A stretch of 64,000 bases of DNA from Nitratireductor alexandrii (GTDB taxonomy: Bacteria; Pseudomonadota; Alphaproteobacteria; Rhizobiales; Rhizobiaceae). A program made the translations under genes and the position numbers. The DNA is taken from the NCBI RefSeq assembly GCF_004000215.1, contig NZ_RBVY01000002.1:372001-436000 (forward strand), in the 5' to 3' direction. Of the stretch, positions 26,701 to 35,901 are shown piece after piece (positions within the stretch are counted from its first letter, which is position 1; every line of letters starts with the position of its first letter). The notes beneath the pieces are model-generated. The model searched no databases. It had not been told where the DNA came from and saw nothing but the letters and a program-made list of their open reading frames with translations.

Positions 26701-29700
26701 CTACCCGGCCAGCACGGCCTCCATCTCGGCCTTGGTCCTTGCCGCTGCCTCCTCCTTGACCGGCCCGTAGCCGCGGATTTGCATCGGCAGCGCCATGGCG
26801 TCGGCCAGCCGGGCCTGCGTGTCGGGCGCGAGTTCGCCAAGCGCGCGGTCGATCTTGTGTTCGTACCAGCTAATCAGCGCGCGCTCCATGCGCCGCTCTG
26901 CGGTGTGGCCGAACGGATCGATCGCCGTGCCGCGCAGGCTTTTCATACGCGCAAGTAGCCAGAAGGGCAGGCGGATCCAGGGACCGAAGGCGCGTTTCAG
27001 CGGCCGGCCGCGTGCATCCTTGCCGCCGGGCAGGAAGGGCGGCGCGAGATGATGGACGATACGGAACTCGCCGTCGAACTCGTCTTTCAGCCGCTCCGCG
27101 AACCCTGTTTGCGTATGCAGCCGCGCCACCTCGTATTCGTCCTTGTAGGCCATCAGCTTGAACAGCGCCCGCGCGACCGCCGCCGTGAGGCTTTCGCTGC
27201 CAAGTCCCGCCTCGGCGGCGCGCACTTTGTCGACCATCATGCGATAGCGGGTGGCGTAGAGCTCGTCCTGGTAGTCGGTCAAAAACGCCTCGCGGCGTGA
27301 AATCAGCGTATCGAGCGTTTCCGGTGCCGCCGCCGGCGGCGCAATCAGCGCGGCCAGCCGCGCCGGTTCGGCGTAGGCGATACGCCCGAGCAGCAGGGCA
27401 CGATGGTTTTGCTCCACCGCGACGCCGTTGAGCACGATTGCCTGGCGCAGCGCCTCCAACGACACCGGCACCAGCCCGGCCTGCCAGGCAAAGCCCAGCA
27501 TCATCACATTGGCGAACACCGAATCGCCGAACAGTTTTTCCGCCGCCCGGTTGGCGTCGAGCGCGGCGATGTTGTCGGCGCCGGTGACGGCGGTGATGGC
27601 GGCCAGCCGCGCGTCGACCCTGAGGCTGGCGTCGCGCCGGCGCACGATGTCGCCGGTCGGCATCTCGGCCAGATTGACCGCGGCTTTCATGCCCGGCCGG
27701 TAGGAGGTCGAGGCCTTGGGCGAGGACGACACGACGATGTCGCAGCCGATCAGTGCGTCGGCCGCGCCCTGGTCGATGCGCACCTGATGCAGCATCTGCG
27801 GCGTCGGCGCGATGCGGACATAAGACAGGACCGGCCCGAATTTTTGCGCGAAACCGGTGAAGTCGAGCACCGACGCGCCGCGCGCTTCCAGATGCGCGGC
27901 CATGGTGACGAGCTGGCCGACCGTGATCACGCCGGTGCCGCCAACACCGGTGATCAGCAGATCGTAGGGCTGGTCGAGCGCCGGCGGTTCCGGCTCGGGC
28001 AGGACGCCGGCAAGTCTCGTCAGGTCGACCTCCAGCCCGGTCTTCTTGCGCCGTGTCGCGCCCTCGACTGTCACGAAGGACGGGCAGAAACCGTTGACGC
28101 AGGAAAAATCCTTGTTGCAGGAGGACTGGTTGATGCGCCGCTTGGGCCCGAACTCGGTCTCGACCGGTTCGACCGACAGACAGTTCGATTCCACCGAACA
28201 GTCGCCGCAGCCCTCGCACACCAATTCGTTGATGACGGCGAATTTCTTCGGATCCTCCATCGTGCCGCGCTTGCGGCGCCGGCGCTTTTCCGTCGCGCAG
28301 GTCTGTTCGTAGATCAGCACCGTCACGCCGCCAATCTCGCGCAGCTCGCGCTGCACGGCGTCCATCGTGCGCCGATGATGGATGCTGGTGCCGGGGGGGA
28401 GGTCGCCGCGACGGAATTTTTCCGGTTGATCGGAAACCAGCGCGATGCGCTCCACGCCCTCTGCGCGTACCTGGTGCGCGATCGCCTGCACGCTGACCGG
28501 CCCGTCGACCGGCTGGCCGCCGGTCATGGCGACGGCGTCGTTGTAGAGGATCTTGTAGGTGATGTTGGCGCCGGCGGCGACCGCCTGACGGATCGCCATC
28601 GAACCGGAATGATACCAGGTGCCTTCGCCGAGATTCTGGAAGACATGGCCCTTGCCTGTAAAGCGCGAGGAGGCGGCCCAGTTGACGCCTTCGCCGCCCA
28701 TCTGGATCAGCGAGCTGGTCTCGCGGTCCATCCAGCTTGCCATAAAATGGCAGCCGATTCCGGCCAACGCCTTGGAGCCCTCCGGCACCTTGGTGGAGGT
28801 GTTGTGCGGACAGCCCGAGCAGAAATAGGGCGTGCGCGCGGCCCCTTCGACGGCAATCGCGATCGGTTCCGCGCGCGTGATCGCAGCCGCCCGCTCGGCG
28901 AAGCCGCGCCCGGGAAACAACCCCTCGAGCCGGCCGGCGACGATCGGCACCAGGGCGCGCGGCGACAATTCGCCCGTCCACGGCACCAGCCTTTCGCCGC
29001 ACTCGTCGCGCTTGCCGACCATCACCCTGGGCTTGTGACCGGGCCAGTCGTAAAAATATTCCTTGAACTGGCTTTCGATGATGCCGCGCTTTTCCTCCAC
29101 CACCAGCACTTCGTCCTTGCCGCGCACGAAGTCGAGCGCGTCGCGGCGCGCCAGCGGCCACACCATGCCGACCTTGTAGATGTCGATGCCGAGTTCGCGG
29201 CATTCGGCTTCGCCGATGCCCAGCAGGCGCAGCGCCTCCATCAGGTCGCCATGGCCCTTGCCGGTGGTGACGATGCCGAAACGGGCCTTCTTGACGTCGT
29301 AGATGTGCCGGTCGATCGGATTGGCCTCGGCGAAGGCGAAAACGGCGTGTTTCTTCGCCTCCATGCGCTCCTCGATCTGCGGGCCGGGCAGGTCGGGCCA
29401 GCGATAATGCAGGCCGCCGGGCGGCGGGTCGAAATCGGGAGCAGCAAAGACCCCGTCGGGTCCGATCTCCACAGAGGCAGCCGATTCGACCGTTTCCGAT
29501 ACCGCCTTGAAGCCGACCCACATGCCCGAAAAACGCGACAGCGCGTAGCCATATTCGCCAAAGGCCAGATATTCGCCGACGCTGGCCGGGTTCAGCATCG
29601 GCATGAACCAGGCCATGAAGGCGACGTCGGACTGGTGCGGCATCGAGGAGGAGACGCAGCCGTGGTCGTCGCCGGCCACCACCAGCACCCCGCCATGCGG

Positions 29701-30126
29701 CGAGGACCCGTAGGCGTTGCCGTGCTTGAGCGCGTCCCCGGCGCGGTCGACGCCAGGTCCCTTGCCGTACCACATCGAAAACACGCCCTGCACCTCGCGG
29801 TCGGGATTGGTTTCGACCTGCTGGGTGCCGAGCACGGCCGTCGCGGCCAGATCTTCGTTGACGGCGGGCAGGAACTCGATGCGGTTTTCGGCAATCAGCG
29901 CCTTGGCGCGCCACAGTTCCAGGTCGACGCCGCCGAGTGGCGAGCCGCGATAGCCCGACACGAAACCGGCCGTGTCGAGACCCGCCTGCCGGTCGCGCCG
30001 GGCCTGGTCGACGAGCACGCGCACAAGCGCCTGGGTGCCGGTCATGAAGACGCGGCCGGAAGTCGCGGCATAGCGGTCCTCGAGCCGGTAGCGGTAATAG
30101 TCGCGGACGGGATCGTGCGCGGTCAC
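26701..30126 (-). CDS. Indolepyruvate ferredoxin oxidoreductase family protein (fused alpha-gamma)
   Basis: 1141 residues, close to the usual length of fused IOR proteins. They decarboxylate aryl-pyruvates or branched 2-keto acids to acyl-CoA with thiamine diphosphate, passing electrons to an iron-sulfur acceptor. The N-terminal part has GFVSGYRGSPLGG; the central thiamine domain has GCPHNTSTKVPEG and GGEGVNWA; a cysteine cluster CEGCGDCSVESNC with later CxxxFSCxxxxCP binds 4Fe-4S; the C-terminal gamma part begins LLITGVGGTGV. GTG at 30126 follows GGGAGGAA. An Lrp/AsnC regulator is divergent, fitting amino-acid catabolism. Confidence 0.92.
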   Translation of the reverse strand: MTAHDPVRDYYRYRLEDRYAATSGRVFMTGTQALVRVLVDQARRDRQAGLDTAGFVSGYRGSPLGGVDLELWRAKALIAENRIEFLPAVNEDLAATAVLGTQQVETNPDREVQGVFSMWYGKGPGVDRAGDALKHGNAYGSSPHGGVLVVAGDDHGCVSSSMPHQSDVAFMAWFMPMLNPASVGEYLAFGEYGYALSRFSGMWVGFKAVSETVESAASVEIGPDGVFAAPDFDPPPGGLHYRWPDLPGPQIEERMEAKKHAVFAFAEANPIDRHIYDVKKARFGIVTTGKGHGDLMEALRLLGIGEAECRELGIDIYKVGMVWPLARRDALDFVRGKDEVLVVEEKRGIIESQFKEYFYDWPGHKPRVMVGKRDECGERLVPWTGELSPRALVPIVAGRLEGLFPGRGFAERAAAITRAEPIAIAVEGAARTPYFCSGCPHNTSTKVPEGSKALAGIGCHFMASWMDRETSSLIQMGGEGVNWAASSRFTGKGHVFQNLGEGTWYHSGSMAIRQAVAAGANITYKILYNDAVAMTGGQPVDGPVSVQAIAHQVRAEGVERIALVSDQPEKFRRGDLPPGTSIHHRRTMDAVQRELREIGGVTVLIYEQTCATEKRRRRKRGTMEDPKKFAVINELVCEGCGDCSVESNCLSVEPVETEFGPKRRINQSSCNKDFSCVNGFCPSFVTVEGATRRKKTGLEVDLTRLAGVLPEPEPPALDQPYDLLITGVGGTGVITVGQLVTMAAHLEARGASVLDFTGFAQKFGPVLSYVRIAPTPQMLHQVRIDQGAADALIGCDIVVSSSPKASTSYRPGMKAAVNLAEMPTGDIVRRRDASLRVDARLAAITAVTGADNIAALDANRAAEKLFGDSVFANVMMLGFAWQAGLVPVSLEALRQAIVLNGVAVEQNHRALLLGRIAYAEPARLAALIAPPAAAPETLDTLISRREAFLTDYQDELYATRYRMMVDKVRAAEAGLGSESLTAAVARALFKLMAYKDEYEVARLHTQTGFAERLKDEFDGEFRIVHHLAPPFLPGGKDARGRPLKRAFGPWIRLPFWLLARMKSLRGTAIDPFGHTAERRMERALISWYEHKIDRALGELAPDTQARLADAMALPMQIRGYGPVKEEAAARTKAEMEAVLAG

Positions 30127-30260
30127 GGGTTCCTCCCAGGAAATGAAGGGGGAAGTGTAGCCGATTTGCGCTGGAATTTTTGTTCAGATTGCCGTTATCT
30201 GCCCCACTAAATGAAAACTTCGACCGGTTGGCGGCGTAATTGAGAAAGGGGCTTCCGGAT

Positions 30261-30734
30261 ATGAGCCGGAATGCGATCAGGCTTGAGGACCAGGACCGCC
30301 GGCTGTTGCGGCTTTTGCAGCGCGATGGCCGCATCTCCAACCAGGAGTTGGCCGAAAAGGCCGGTCTGTCGGCATCGGCCTGCTGGCGGCGGGTGCGGGC
30401 GCTGGAGGAGGCCGGCATCATTCGCCGTTATGTCGCGCTGGTCGATGCCGCCAGTGCCGGCATGGCCTTCCATGCCATCGTCAACGTGTCGCTGACCCGT
30501 CATGATCATCGCCATGTCGACACCTTTATCGCCGAGGTATCGCAACGTCCCGAAGTGCTCGACTGTTTCGCCACCACCGGCGAGGCGGATTACCATCTGC
30601 GCGTCGTATGCCGGGACCTCGCCGCCTATAACGGCTTTCTGGAAGGATTCCTGTTTCGCCTTCCCGGTATCGCCAATGTACGCACCAACCTGGTGCTGAA
30701 GGATATCAAGCAGGAAACCGCCGTGGCGCTTTGA
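30261..30734 (+). CDS. Lrp/AsnC family transcriptional regulator
   Basis: 157 residues. An N-terminal helix-turn-helix (ISNQELAEKAGLSASACWRRV) is followed by the RAM ligand-binding domain (VLDCFATTGEADYHLRVV). ATG at 30261 is preferred to the TTG at 30240, which has no ribosome site. Its start is 134 bases from that of the divergent indolepyruvate oxidoreductase gene, so it probably regulates that gene in response to an amino acid. Confidence 0.93.
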   Translation: MSRNAIRLEDQDRRLLRLLQRDGRISNQELAEKAGLSASACWRRVRALEEAGIIRRYVALVDAASAGMAFHAIVNVSLTRHDHRHVDTFIAEVSQRPEVLDCFATTGEADYHLRVVCRDLAAYNGFLEGFLFRLPGIANVRTNLVLKDIKQETAVAL

Positions 30735-30752
30735 TGTCGCCCCGGCGGCTGC

Positions 30753-31961
30753 TCACGACCATGAGGGAAACGGATCCGGCATTGATCGCCATCGTTGCGG
30801 CGTAAAGTCCGGCGCCTCGACAAGACAGGAATCGAGCGCGGCGCGCAGCCGGGTCTCGTCCATCGGGTCGCAGCCGATGAAGACCAGTTCCTGGCGCCGG
30901 TCGCCCCAGATGGGATCGAGATAGGGTTTCATGGCGGCCCGCCATTCGGCATCGTCGGGCCAGTTTCGCGCTGGCACGGACGCCCACCAGCGGCCGCGCC
31001 GTGTCGTGCGCACCAGCGCGCCGGCCTGGCTGAGTTCGCCGACATGGTCGGGCCGGGTGGCAAGCCAGAAGAAGCCCTTGGCGCGGACGACGCCCGGCCA
31101 CGTGCCGTCGATGAACTGCTTCAGGCGAAGCGGATCGAAGGGCGCGCGTGCGCGATAGACGAACGAGCGCACGCCATATTCCTCGGTTTCGGGCACATGG
31201 TCGAGAAAACCGTGCAGGGCCTGGAACCACAGCGGATTGGCCTGCGCCTTGTCGAAATCGAAACGGCCTGTCGCGAGGATGCGCGCGACCGCGACGTCGC
31301 CGAAATCGGTCTCAATCAGTTCCGCCTCGGGATTCAGCGCCTTGACGATCTGGCGCACGATAGCGCGCTGCGGAGCCGGGACGCTGGAGACCTTGTTGAG
31401 TACGATCGTGTCGGCGAACTCGATCTGTTCGACCAGAAGGTCGACCAGGGCGCGGTCGTCGTCGGCGCCCGCCGTCTCGCCGCGATCGCGCAGAAAGTCG
31501 GCCGACCCGTAATCCCTCAGAAGATTGACGGCATCGACCACGGTGATCATCGAATCGAGACGCGCGAGGTCGGACAGGCTTCGGCCGGCTTCGTCGCGAA
31601 ACGCGAAGGTTGCCGCGACCGGCAGCGGTTCTGCGATGCCTGTCGATTCGATCAAAAGGTGGTCGAATCTGTCCGCCGCGGCCAGTTCGCGCACCGCATC
31701 CAGCAGGTCGTCGCGCAAGGTGCAGCAGATGCAGCCATTGGTCATTTCGACAAGCCGTTCCTGGGTGCGCGACAGGTTGGCGCCACCGTCGCGCAAAAGG
31801 GCCGCGTCGATATTGATCTCGCTCATATCGTTGACGATGACGGCGACCCGGCGCCCCTCGCGATTGTTGAGTACATGGTTGAGCAGGGTGGTTTTTCCAG
31901 CCCCCAGAAAGCCCGACAGCACGGTCGTCGGTAGGCGCCGTTTTGGATTTGCGCTTGGCAT
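30753..31961 (-). CDS. COG0523 GTPase, zinc-responsive metallochaperone type
   Basis: 402 residues, CobW/ZigA-like. Walker A GFLGAGKT is at 17-24, the metal-binding CxCC motif (GCICC) at 77-80, and LNKVSS replaces the usual NKxD. A CobW C-terminal domain follows ([16 protein letters not shown], and FIGCDPMDE near the end). Such GTPases deliver zinc to client enzymes when zinc is scarce. ATG at 31961 follows AAGGG. It lies 11 bases after the aztD-like gene and would share its Zur-like box, consistent with zinc control. Confidence 0.92.
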   Translation of the reverse strand: MPSANPKRRLPTTVLSGFLGAGKTTLLNHVLNNREGRRVAVIVNDMSEINIDAALLRDGGANLSRTQERLVEMTNGCICCTLRDDLLDAVRELAAADRFDHLLIESTGIAEPLPVAATFAFRDEAGRSLSDLARLDSMITVVDAVNLLRDYGSADFLRDRGETAGADDDRALVDLLVEQIEFADTIVLNKVSSVPAPQRAIVRQIVKALNPEAELIETDFGDVAVARILATGRFDFDKAQANPLWFQALHGFLDHVPETEEYGVRSFVYRARAPFDPLRLKQFIDGTWPGVVRAKGFFWLATRPDHVGELSQAGALVRTTRRGRWWASVPARNWPDDAEWRAAMKPYLDPIWGDRRQELVFIGCDPMDETRLRAALDSCLVEAPDFTPQRWRSMPDPFPSWS

Positions 31962-31972
31962 GTCGCGGCCCT

Positions 31973-33175
31973 TCAATGCGTTTCGCCGGCGCCGCCGACA
32001 GCGACGATCGAAAACGGTTCGCCTGCCACCGCGATCGAGCCCATCGTCTCGAACGTTTCGGTGTCGACGACATGAAGCTGGCCGGCCAGGGGATCGCTGA
32101 CCACGATACGCGGGCCCGCCACAGCGATGCGCGGTCGCGGATCGCTCCAGTGGCCGTCCATGCTGTAGAGCCCGGTCAGCCGCACCGAACGGTCGATGCG
32201 GCCGGCGACGACGTCGATCCGGTGCAGATGGCCGTCCTCGGTGAAGGCCAGTGCGAAACGCGGCTTTGCCGGATGGGAGGCAAAATCCACGGCGCGGGTC
32301 GGGAGCTCGACCAGGCGAAAGTTTTCCTGTTCTTGCATCGGGTCGATCAGTACCAGAACTCGCGGGGCGAAATTGCCGAGGAAATAGCGCAACCCCGTGC
32401 CGCCGACGAGCTTGGTCGTCTTGCCCTCGGGCAGCCCGGCCGCATAGGGCAGGTGGCGGATTTCCGGCCGCGCCTGGCCAGGCGCGACGACCAACAGCCC
32501 GGTCTCGCAGGCAAGGGCGACGAGGTTGCCGGATTGGGCCTCGCCATGCAGGTCGGGACAGGGGGCGTAATCGATTGCCGGCGCGCCGTCCGGTCCGAAG
32601 AGGTCGAGACCGACGGGCAGGGCGCCTGGGTCGCTCGGGTGGGGGCGCGTCATCAGCATATGGACGCCGAACGGGATCGCTACGCCGTGATGCGGTGCTC
32701 TGCTGGCGATCTCTTGCGGCTCTCCGGTTCCCTCGAGCGCGGCATGCTCAGCCACCAGCCGGGCAATGCCCTCATCGTCGAAAAAGGCGGCGGCCATGCC
32801 ATCGCGCTCGACCAGATGTACCGGTTTCTGCCCGGCGAGGGTTGCCTTGAGCAGCCTCGGTGCTCCGATCGTGATGTCTCCGTGATCGCCATGATCGCCG
32901 AGCGCGATGCCGGTGCCGATCATCTGGACACGGTTGGCATCGCGTTGCACGGCATAGACCATGCGCCCGCTTTGCGAACGATGGAGCCGGGCCGCGCCGG
33001 TGAGCGCAAACCGCTCGATTTCGTCACCGTCGCGAAGGTCGATCGCCCGGACCACCGGCTCGGAATGGTCGGCGACGAAAACCCGCCAGGCTTCGATTTG
33101 TTCGGCGCTGGCCGGGCAGCCGAAAAAGGTGGCGGCGCATGCCAGGATCATGGAACGGTGGAAACGTATGGCCAT
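31973..33175 (-). CDS. aztD: AztD-like periplasmic zinc metallochaperone
   Basis: 400 residues with a signal peptide (1-24, ending CPASA before EQ). The mature part looks like a beta-propeller, and a histidine/aspartate motif DHGDHGD lies at 94-100, as in AztD proteins that hold zinc and pass it to the AztC binding protein. It sits between a ZnuA/AztC-type binding protein and a COG0523 GTPase. ATG at 33175 is preferred to the TTG at 33190. A Zur-like box lies 17-28 bases upstream. The aztA/aztB genes are not here. Confidence 0.82.
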   Translation of the reverse strand: MAIRFHRSMILACAATFFGCPASAEQIEAWRVFVADHSEPVVRAIDLRDGDEIERFALTGAARLHRSQSGRMVYAVQRDANRVQMIGTGIALGDHGDHGDITIGAPRLLKATLAGQKPVHLVERDGMAAAFFDDEGIARLVAEHAALEGTGEPQEIASRAPHHGVAIPFGVHMLMTRPHPSDPGALPVGLDLFGPDGAPAIDYAPCPDLHGEAQSGNLVALACETGLLVVAPGQARPEIRHLPYAAGLPEGKTTKLVGGTGLRYFLGNFAPRVLVLIDPMQEQENFRLVELPTRAVDFASHPAKPRFALAFTEDGHLHRIDVVAGRIDRSVRLTGLYSMDGHWSDPRPRIAVAGPRIVVSDPLAGQLHVVDTETFETMGSIAVAGEPFSIVAVGGAGETH

Positions 33176-33191
33176 GTCGATTAAATCCAAT

Positions 33192-33203
33192 ATGTTATAA
33201 CAT
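33192..33203. promoter_or_regulatory. Zur-like box upstream of aztD
   Basis: The perfect palindrome ATGTTATAACAT lies just upstream of the aztD-like start. Its core ATGTTATWAC is shared with the two sites at 34327-34366, and it resembles zinc-uptake-regulator boxes of alphaproteobacteria. It should repress the aztD-COG0523 pair when zinc is plentiful. Confidence 0.7.
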
Positions 33204-33219
33204 TACATCTAATGGCCAG

Positions 33220-33246
33220 AAAAAACCGGCACAAACCGGCTTTTTC
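33220..33246 (-). terminator. Terminator after the zinc-binding protein gene
   Basis: On the minus strand an A-run plus GCCGG pairs with CCGG plus a T-run (TTTTTT) around a 6-base loop. It lies between the stop of the AztC/ZnuA-type gene (33263) and the Zur-like box at 33192, so it should separate the two transcription units. Confidence 0.65.
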
Positions 33247-33262
33247 CTTGGCGCGACCGGCT

Positions 33263-34258
33263 TCAACTGCCGGCGATGGCACTGGTGATAGTCGTCAGAT
33301 TGTGACGCATCAGGTCGATATAGGTCGCCGCCGGGCCATCCTTATCGGACAGCGCGTCCGAATAGAGCGCCCCGCCCAGTTGCAAGCCTGTTTCGGCCGC
33401 GATCTGCTCGGCCAGGCGAGGATTGGTGATGTTTTCGACAAAGATCGCGGACGCGCGTTCTTCGCGCACCTGACGGATCAGCGCCGCGATATCGGCCGCC
33501 GAGGCGTCGGCCTCCGTCGACAGGCCCTTCGGGGCCAGGAAGTGCAGGCCGTATTCGTGCTCGAAATAACCGAACGCGTCGTGCGACGTGATGATGGTGC
33601 GCTTGTCCTGCGGAAGCTCGCCGATCGCGGTTTTGATGTCGGCGTCGAGCGTCTGGAGCTGCCCGATATAGGCGGCGGCGTTTTCCTGATAGGTCGCGCA
33701 GCCGTCGCGGTCGGTCAGGCAAAAGGCCTCGGCGATGTTTTTGACATAACGCTCGGCATTCTCGACGGACTGCCAGGCGTGCGGGTCGTAGGCGCCGTGA
33801 TCGTGTCCGGCGTGATCCTTTTCGGCGTGGCCGTCCTCATCACTGGCCTCGTCATGATGATGGTCGGCCGCCTTGTCCTCGTCCGCGTGATGGTCGTGAG
33901 CCTCTCCGTCGACGGGCAGGATATGCGCGCCCTTCGAGACTTCGACCACGGCTGCGGTGGTACCGCTGGCCTCGATCAGCCGGTCGAGAAATCCTTCGAA
34001 TTGCAGCCCGTTGACCAGAACGACGCGTGCCTTGGTCATGGCGGCGGCATCGGCCGGGCGCGGTTCGTAGACGTGGGCGTCGCCGTTCGGCCCCACCAGC
34101 GTGGTCAGGCGTATGCGATCGCCGCCGACCTCGCGGGCGAAGTCGCCGATGATGGAAAAGCTCGCCACCACGTCGAACGGTTCCGCGCCGGCCTGCACGC
34201 TCGGCGCCGCAACGGCAAGGGAAAGTCCGGCAAGGGCGGCTTGGGCCAGGGATCGCAT
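33263..34258 (-). CDS. Zinc ABC transporter substrate-binding protein (ZnuA/AztC type)
   Basis: 331 residues of the cluster A-I metal-binding proteins. The signal peptide is at 1-23 (VAAPSVQA). A His/Asp-rich loop spans about 121-155 with more than ten histidines. Likely zinc ligands are H62 (DAHVYEP), H160 (DPHAW), the histidine in TSHDAFGYF and a carboxylate near LYSDALSD. ATG at 34258 follows AAGGAG, and two Zur-like boxes lie 70-110 bases upstream. Because aztD is next to it, AztC is the more specific guess. Confidence 0.9.
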   Translation of the reverse strand: MRSLAQAALAGLSLAVAAPSVQAGAEPFDVVASFSIIGDFAREVGGDRIRLTTLVGPNGDAHVYEPRPADAAAMTKARVVLVNGLQFEGFLDRLIEASGTTAAVVEVSKGAHILPVDGEAHDHHADEDKAADHHHDEASDEDGHAEKDHAGHDHGAYDPHAWQSVENAERYVKNIAEAFCLTDRDGCATYQENAAAYIGQLQTLDADIKTAIGELPQDKRTIITSHDAFGYFEHEYGLHFLAPKGLSTEADASAADIAALIRQVREERASAIFVENITNPRLAEQIAAETGLQLGGALYSDALSDKDGPAATYIDLMRHNLTTITSAIAGS

Positions 34259-34326
34259 CGTCAACTCCTTCGTCAAACGCATTTCCGTCGTCGCCAGGGT
34301 CGGCGCCGACGTGCAAGGGGTATGTG

Positions 34327-34336
34327 ATGTTATTAC
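34327..34336. promoter_or_regulatory. Zur-like box, proximal to the zinc-binding protein gene
   Basis: ATGTTATTAC, within the imperfect palindrome GATGTTATTACATT (34326-34339). It has the same core as 33192-33201 and 34357-34366 and lies about 70 bases upstream of the ATG at 34258. Confidence 0.6.
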
Positions 34337-34353
34337 ATTCGTCAAGATAAGAT

Positions 34354-34366
34354 GTAATGTTATTAC
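34354..34366. promoter_or_regulatory. Zur-like box, distal to the zinc-binding protein gene
   Basis: GTAATGTTATTAC has perfect GTAAT/ATTAC arms and contains the shared core ATGTTATTAC (34357-34366). It starts 30 bases from the proximal copy, close to three helical turns, which suits binding of two Zur dimers on one face. It could also influence the divergent plus-strand gene at 34552. Confidence 0.65.
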
Positions 34367-34551
34367 GGTATAAAGGTCGTGCTTGCCGGGGATGGCGGCG
34401 CGCGGATTCCTGGCGGTGAACACCGGTGCACGGCTTTACAAAGTACTAATGCAATTCCAATATCGGCCCACGGCTACCGTGCATGTCCGGCGCGCGGAGC
34501 GTCTGGTCCGCCATGCGGATGCCAAGAGACGGACAAACAGGGAGATTCTTC

Positions 34552-35763
34552 ATGAGCACCGTATTTCGCAATGTCATGGCGGCGTCCGTCGCCGGCTTGG
34601 CGCTGGCCATGGCCGCGCCCGCCAGCGCAGAGGATGTCAAGATCGGCTTTCTGGGAGGGTTCACCGGGCCGATCGAAAGCCTGACACCGCCGATCTTCGA
34701 GGGCGTCAAGCTCGCCGTCGACCAGGTCAATGCCCAGGGCGGCATTCTCGACGGCAAGATCGACCTTGTACAGGGCGATTCGACCTGCGCCGATACCACG
34801 GCCGCCTCCGGCGCCGCCGACCGCATGGTCAACTCCGAGAATGTGACAGCCCTCGTCGGGCCGCTGTGCTCGGGCGCCACCATCGCCGCGGCCAACACGG
34901 CCGCGATTCCAGGCGGCGTGGTGCTGATCTCGCCGGCTGCCACCTCGCCGGCGCTGACCGGGCTCGACGACAACGATCTCGTTTTCCGCACCGCCCCGTC
35001 TGACGCCTATCAGGGCCAGATGCTGGCCAAGACGCTGCGCGCCGACGGCGTCGAAAACATCGCGGTCACCTATGTCAACAACGACTACGGCAAAGGCTTC
35101 GCCGATGCGCTGGCGGCCGCGTTTGCCGAGCAGGGCGGTTCGGTCGCTGCCAACGTGGCGCACGAGGACGGCAAGGCGGATTACCGCGCTGAGATCGGTC
35201 AGCTCGCCGGCTCCGGTGCGGACATGCTGGTCGTGCTCGCTTATGCCGACGGCTCCGGTCAAACCATCATTCGCCAGGCTATCGAAGGCGGCGACTTCGC
35301 CAAGTTCGCCGGCGGCGACGGTATGATCAGCGACACGCTGGTTCCCGCTGTCGGCGAGGCACCGCTGCAGGGCATGGTCGCCACTCGCCCCGGCAGCAGC
35401 GAGACCGACGGCACGTCCGTCTTCAACAAGCTCGCCGAAGAGGCCGGCGTGCCGCCCACCGGCACCTTCGTGCCGCAGGGTTACGATGCCGCGTTCCTGA
35501 TCGCGCTCGCCATCGAAAAGAACGGCAATGGCGGCCGTGAGGGGCTGAGCAAGGCGTTGCGCGAGGTGGCCAGCGCGCCGGGCGAGGTGATCCTGCCGGG
35601 CGAATGGGAAAAGGCCAAGAAGCTTCTCGCCGAGGGCGCCGACATCAATTACGAGGGCGCCTCCGGCAGCCACGAATTCGACGACAACGGCGACGTGCCG
35701 GGCGTGATCGTCAAGACGGTCGTCGACGGCGTGGTCTTCAAGGAAGTCGGCCAGGTCGACTAA
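34552..35763 (+). CDS. Branched-chain (HAAT family) ABC transporter substrate-binding protein
   Basis: 403 residues; periplasmic Leu/Ile/Val-binding-protein-like. The signal peptide is at 1-26 (AAPASA before EDV). The mature protein begins VKIGFLGGFTGPIE and has the GPLCSGATIAAA and YVNNDYGKGF blocks of the type 1 fold. ATG at 34552 follows GGGAG. It is convergent with the permease/ATPase operon at 35902-39687, which it probably serves, and ends at a strong terminator. Confidence 0.92.
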   Translation: MSTVFRNVMAASVAGLALAMAAPASAEDVKIGFLGGFTGPIESLTPPIFEGVKLAVDQVNAQGGILDGKIDLVQGDSTCADTTAASGAADRMVNSENVTALVGPLCSGATIAAANTAAIPGGVVLISPAATSPALTGLDDNDLVFRTAPSDAYQGQMLAKTLRADGVENIAVTYVNNDYGKGFADALAAAFAEQGGSVAANVAHEDGKADYRAEIGQLAGSGADMLVVLAYADGSGQTIIRQAIEGGDFAKFAGGDGMISDTLVPAVGEAPLQGMVATRPGSSETDGTSVFNKLAEEAGVPPTGTFVPQGYDAAFLIALAIEKNGNGGREGLSKALREVASAPGEVILPGEWEKAKKLLAEGADINYEGASGSHEFDDNGDVPGVIVKTVVDGVVFKEVGQVD

Positions 35764-35785
35764 TTCGACCGATCATTTCCATGCG

Positions 35786-35814
35786 AAAGGCCCGGGGTCG
35801 TCCCGGGCCTTTTT
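35786..35814 (+). terminator. Rho-independent terminator
   Basis: AAAGGCCCGGG (35786-35796) pairs with CCCGGGCCTTT (35802-35812) around a 5-base loop and runs into a T-tract. It ends the HAAT binding-protein gene, and the A-run on the left side could also let it stop minus-strand transcripts. Confidence 0.88.
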
Positions 35815-35901
35815 CGTGGGCGGCTCACACCGCCGCGCACGGCAGTGGAGCGGGTTGAAAATTGCAGACAACGGCGACGAGGCGGCGCAAGGGCGCCGCC
35901 G

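Noticed and set aside
27403-30210. Long plus-strand open frame antisense to the oxidoreductase
   Set aside because: It is antisense to a confirmed gene and has no recognisable domain.
26870-30421. Very long minus-strand open frame overlapping the indolepyruvate oxidoreductase gene in another frame
   Set aside because: Composition is Arg/Ala-rich without motifs, and it covers a gene with complete thiamine and iron-sulfur motifs in a different frame.
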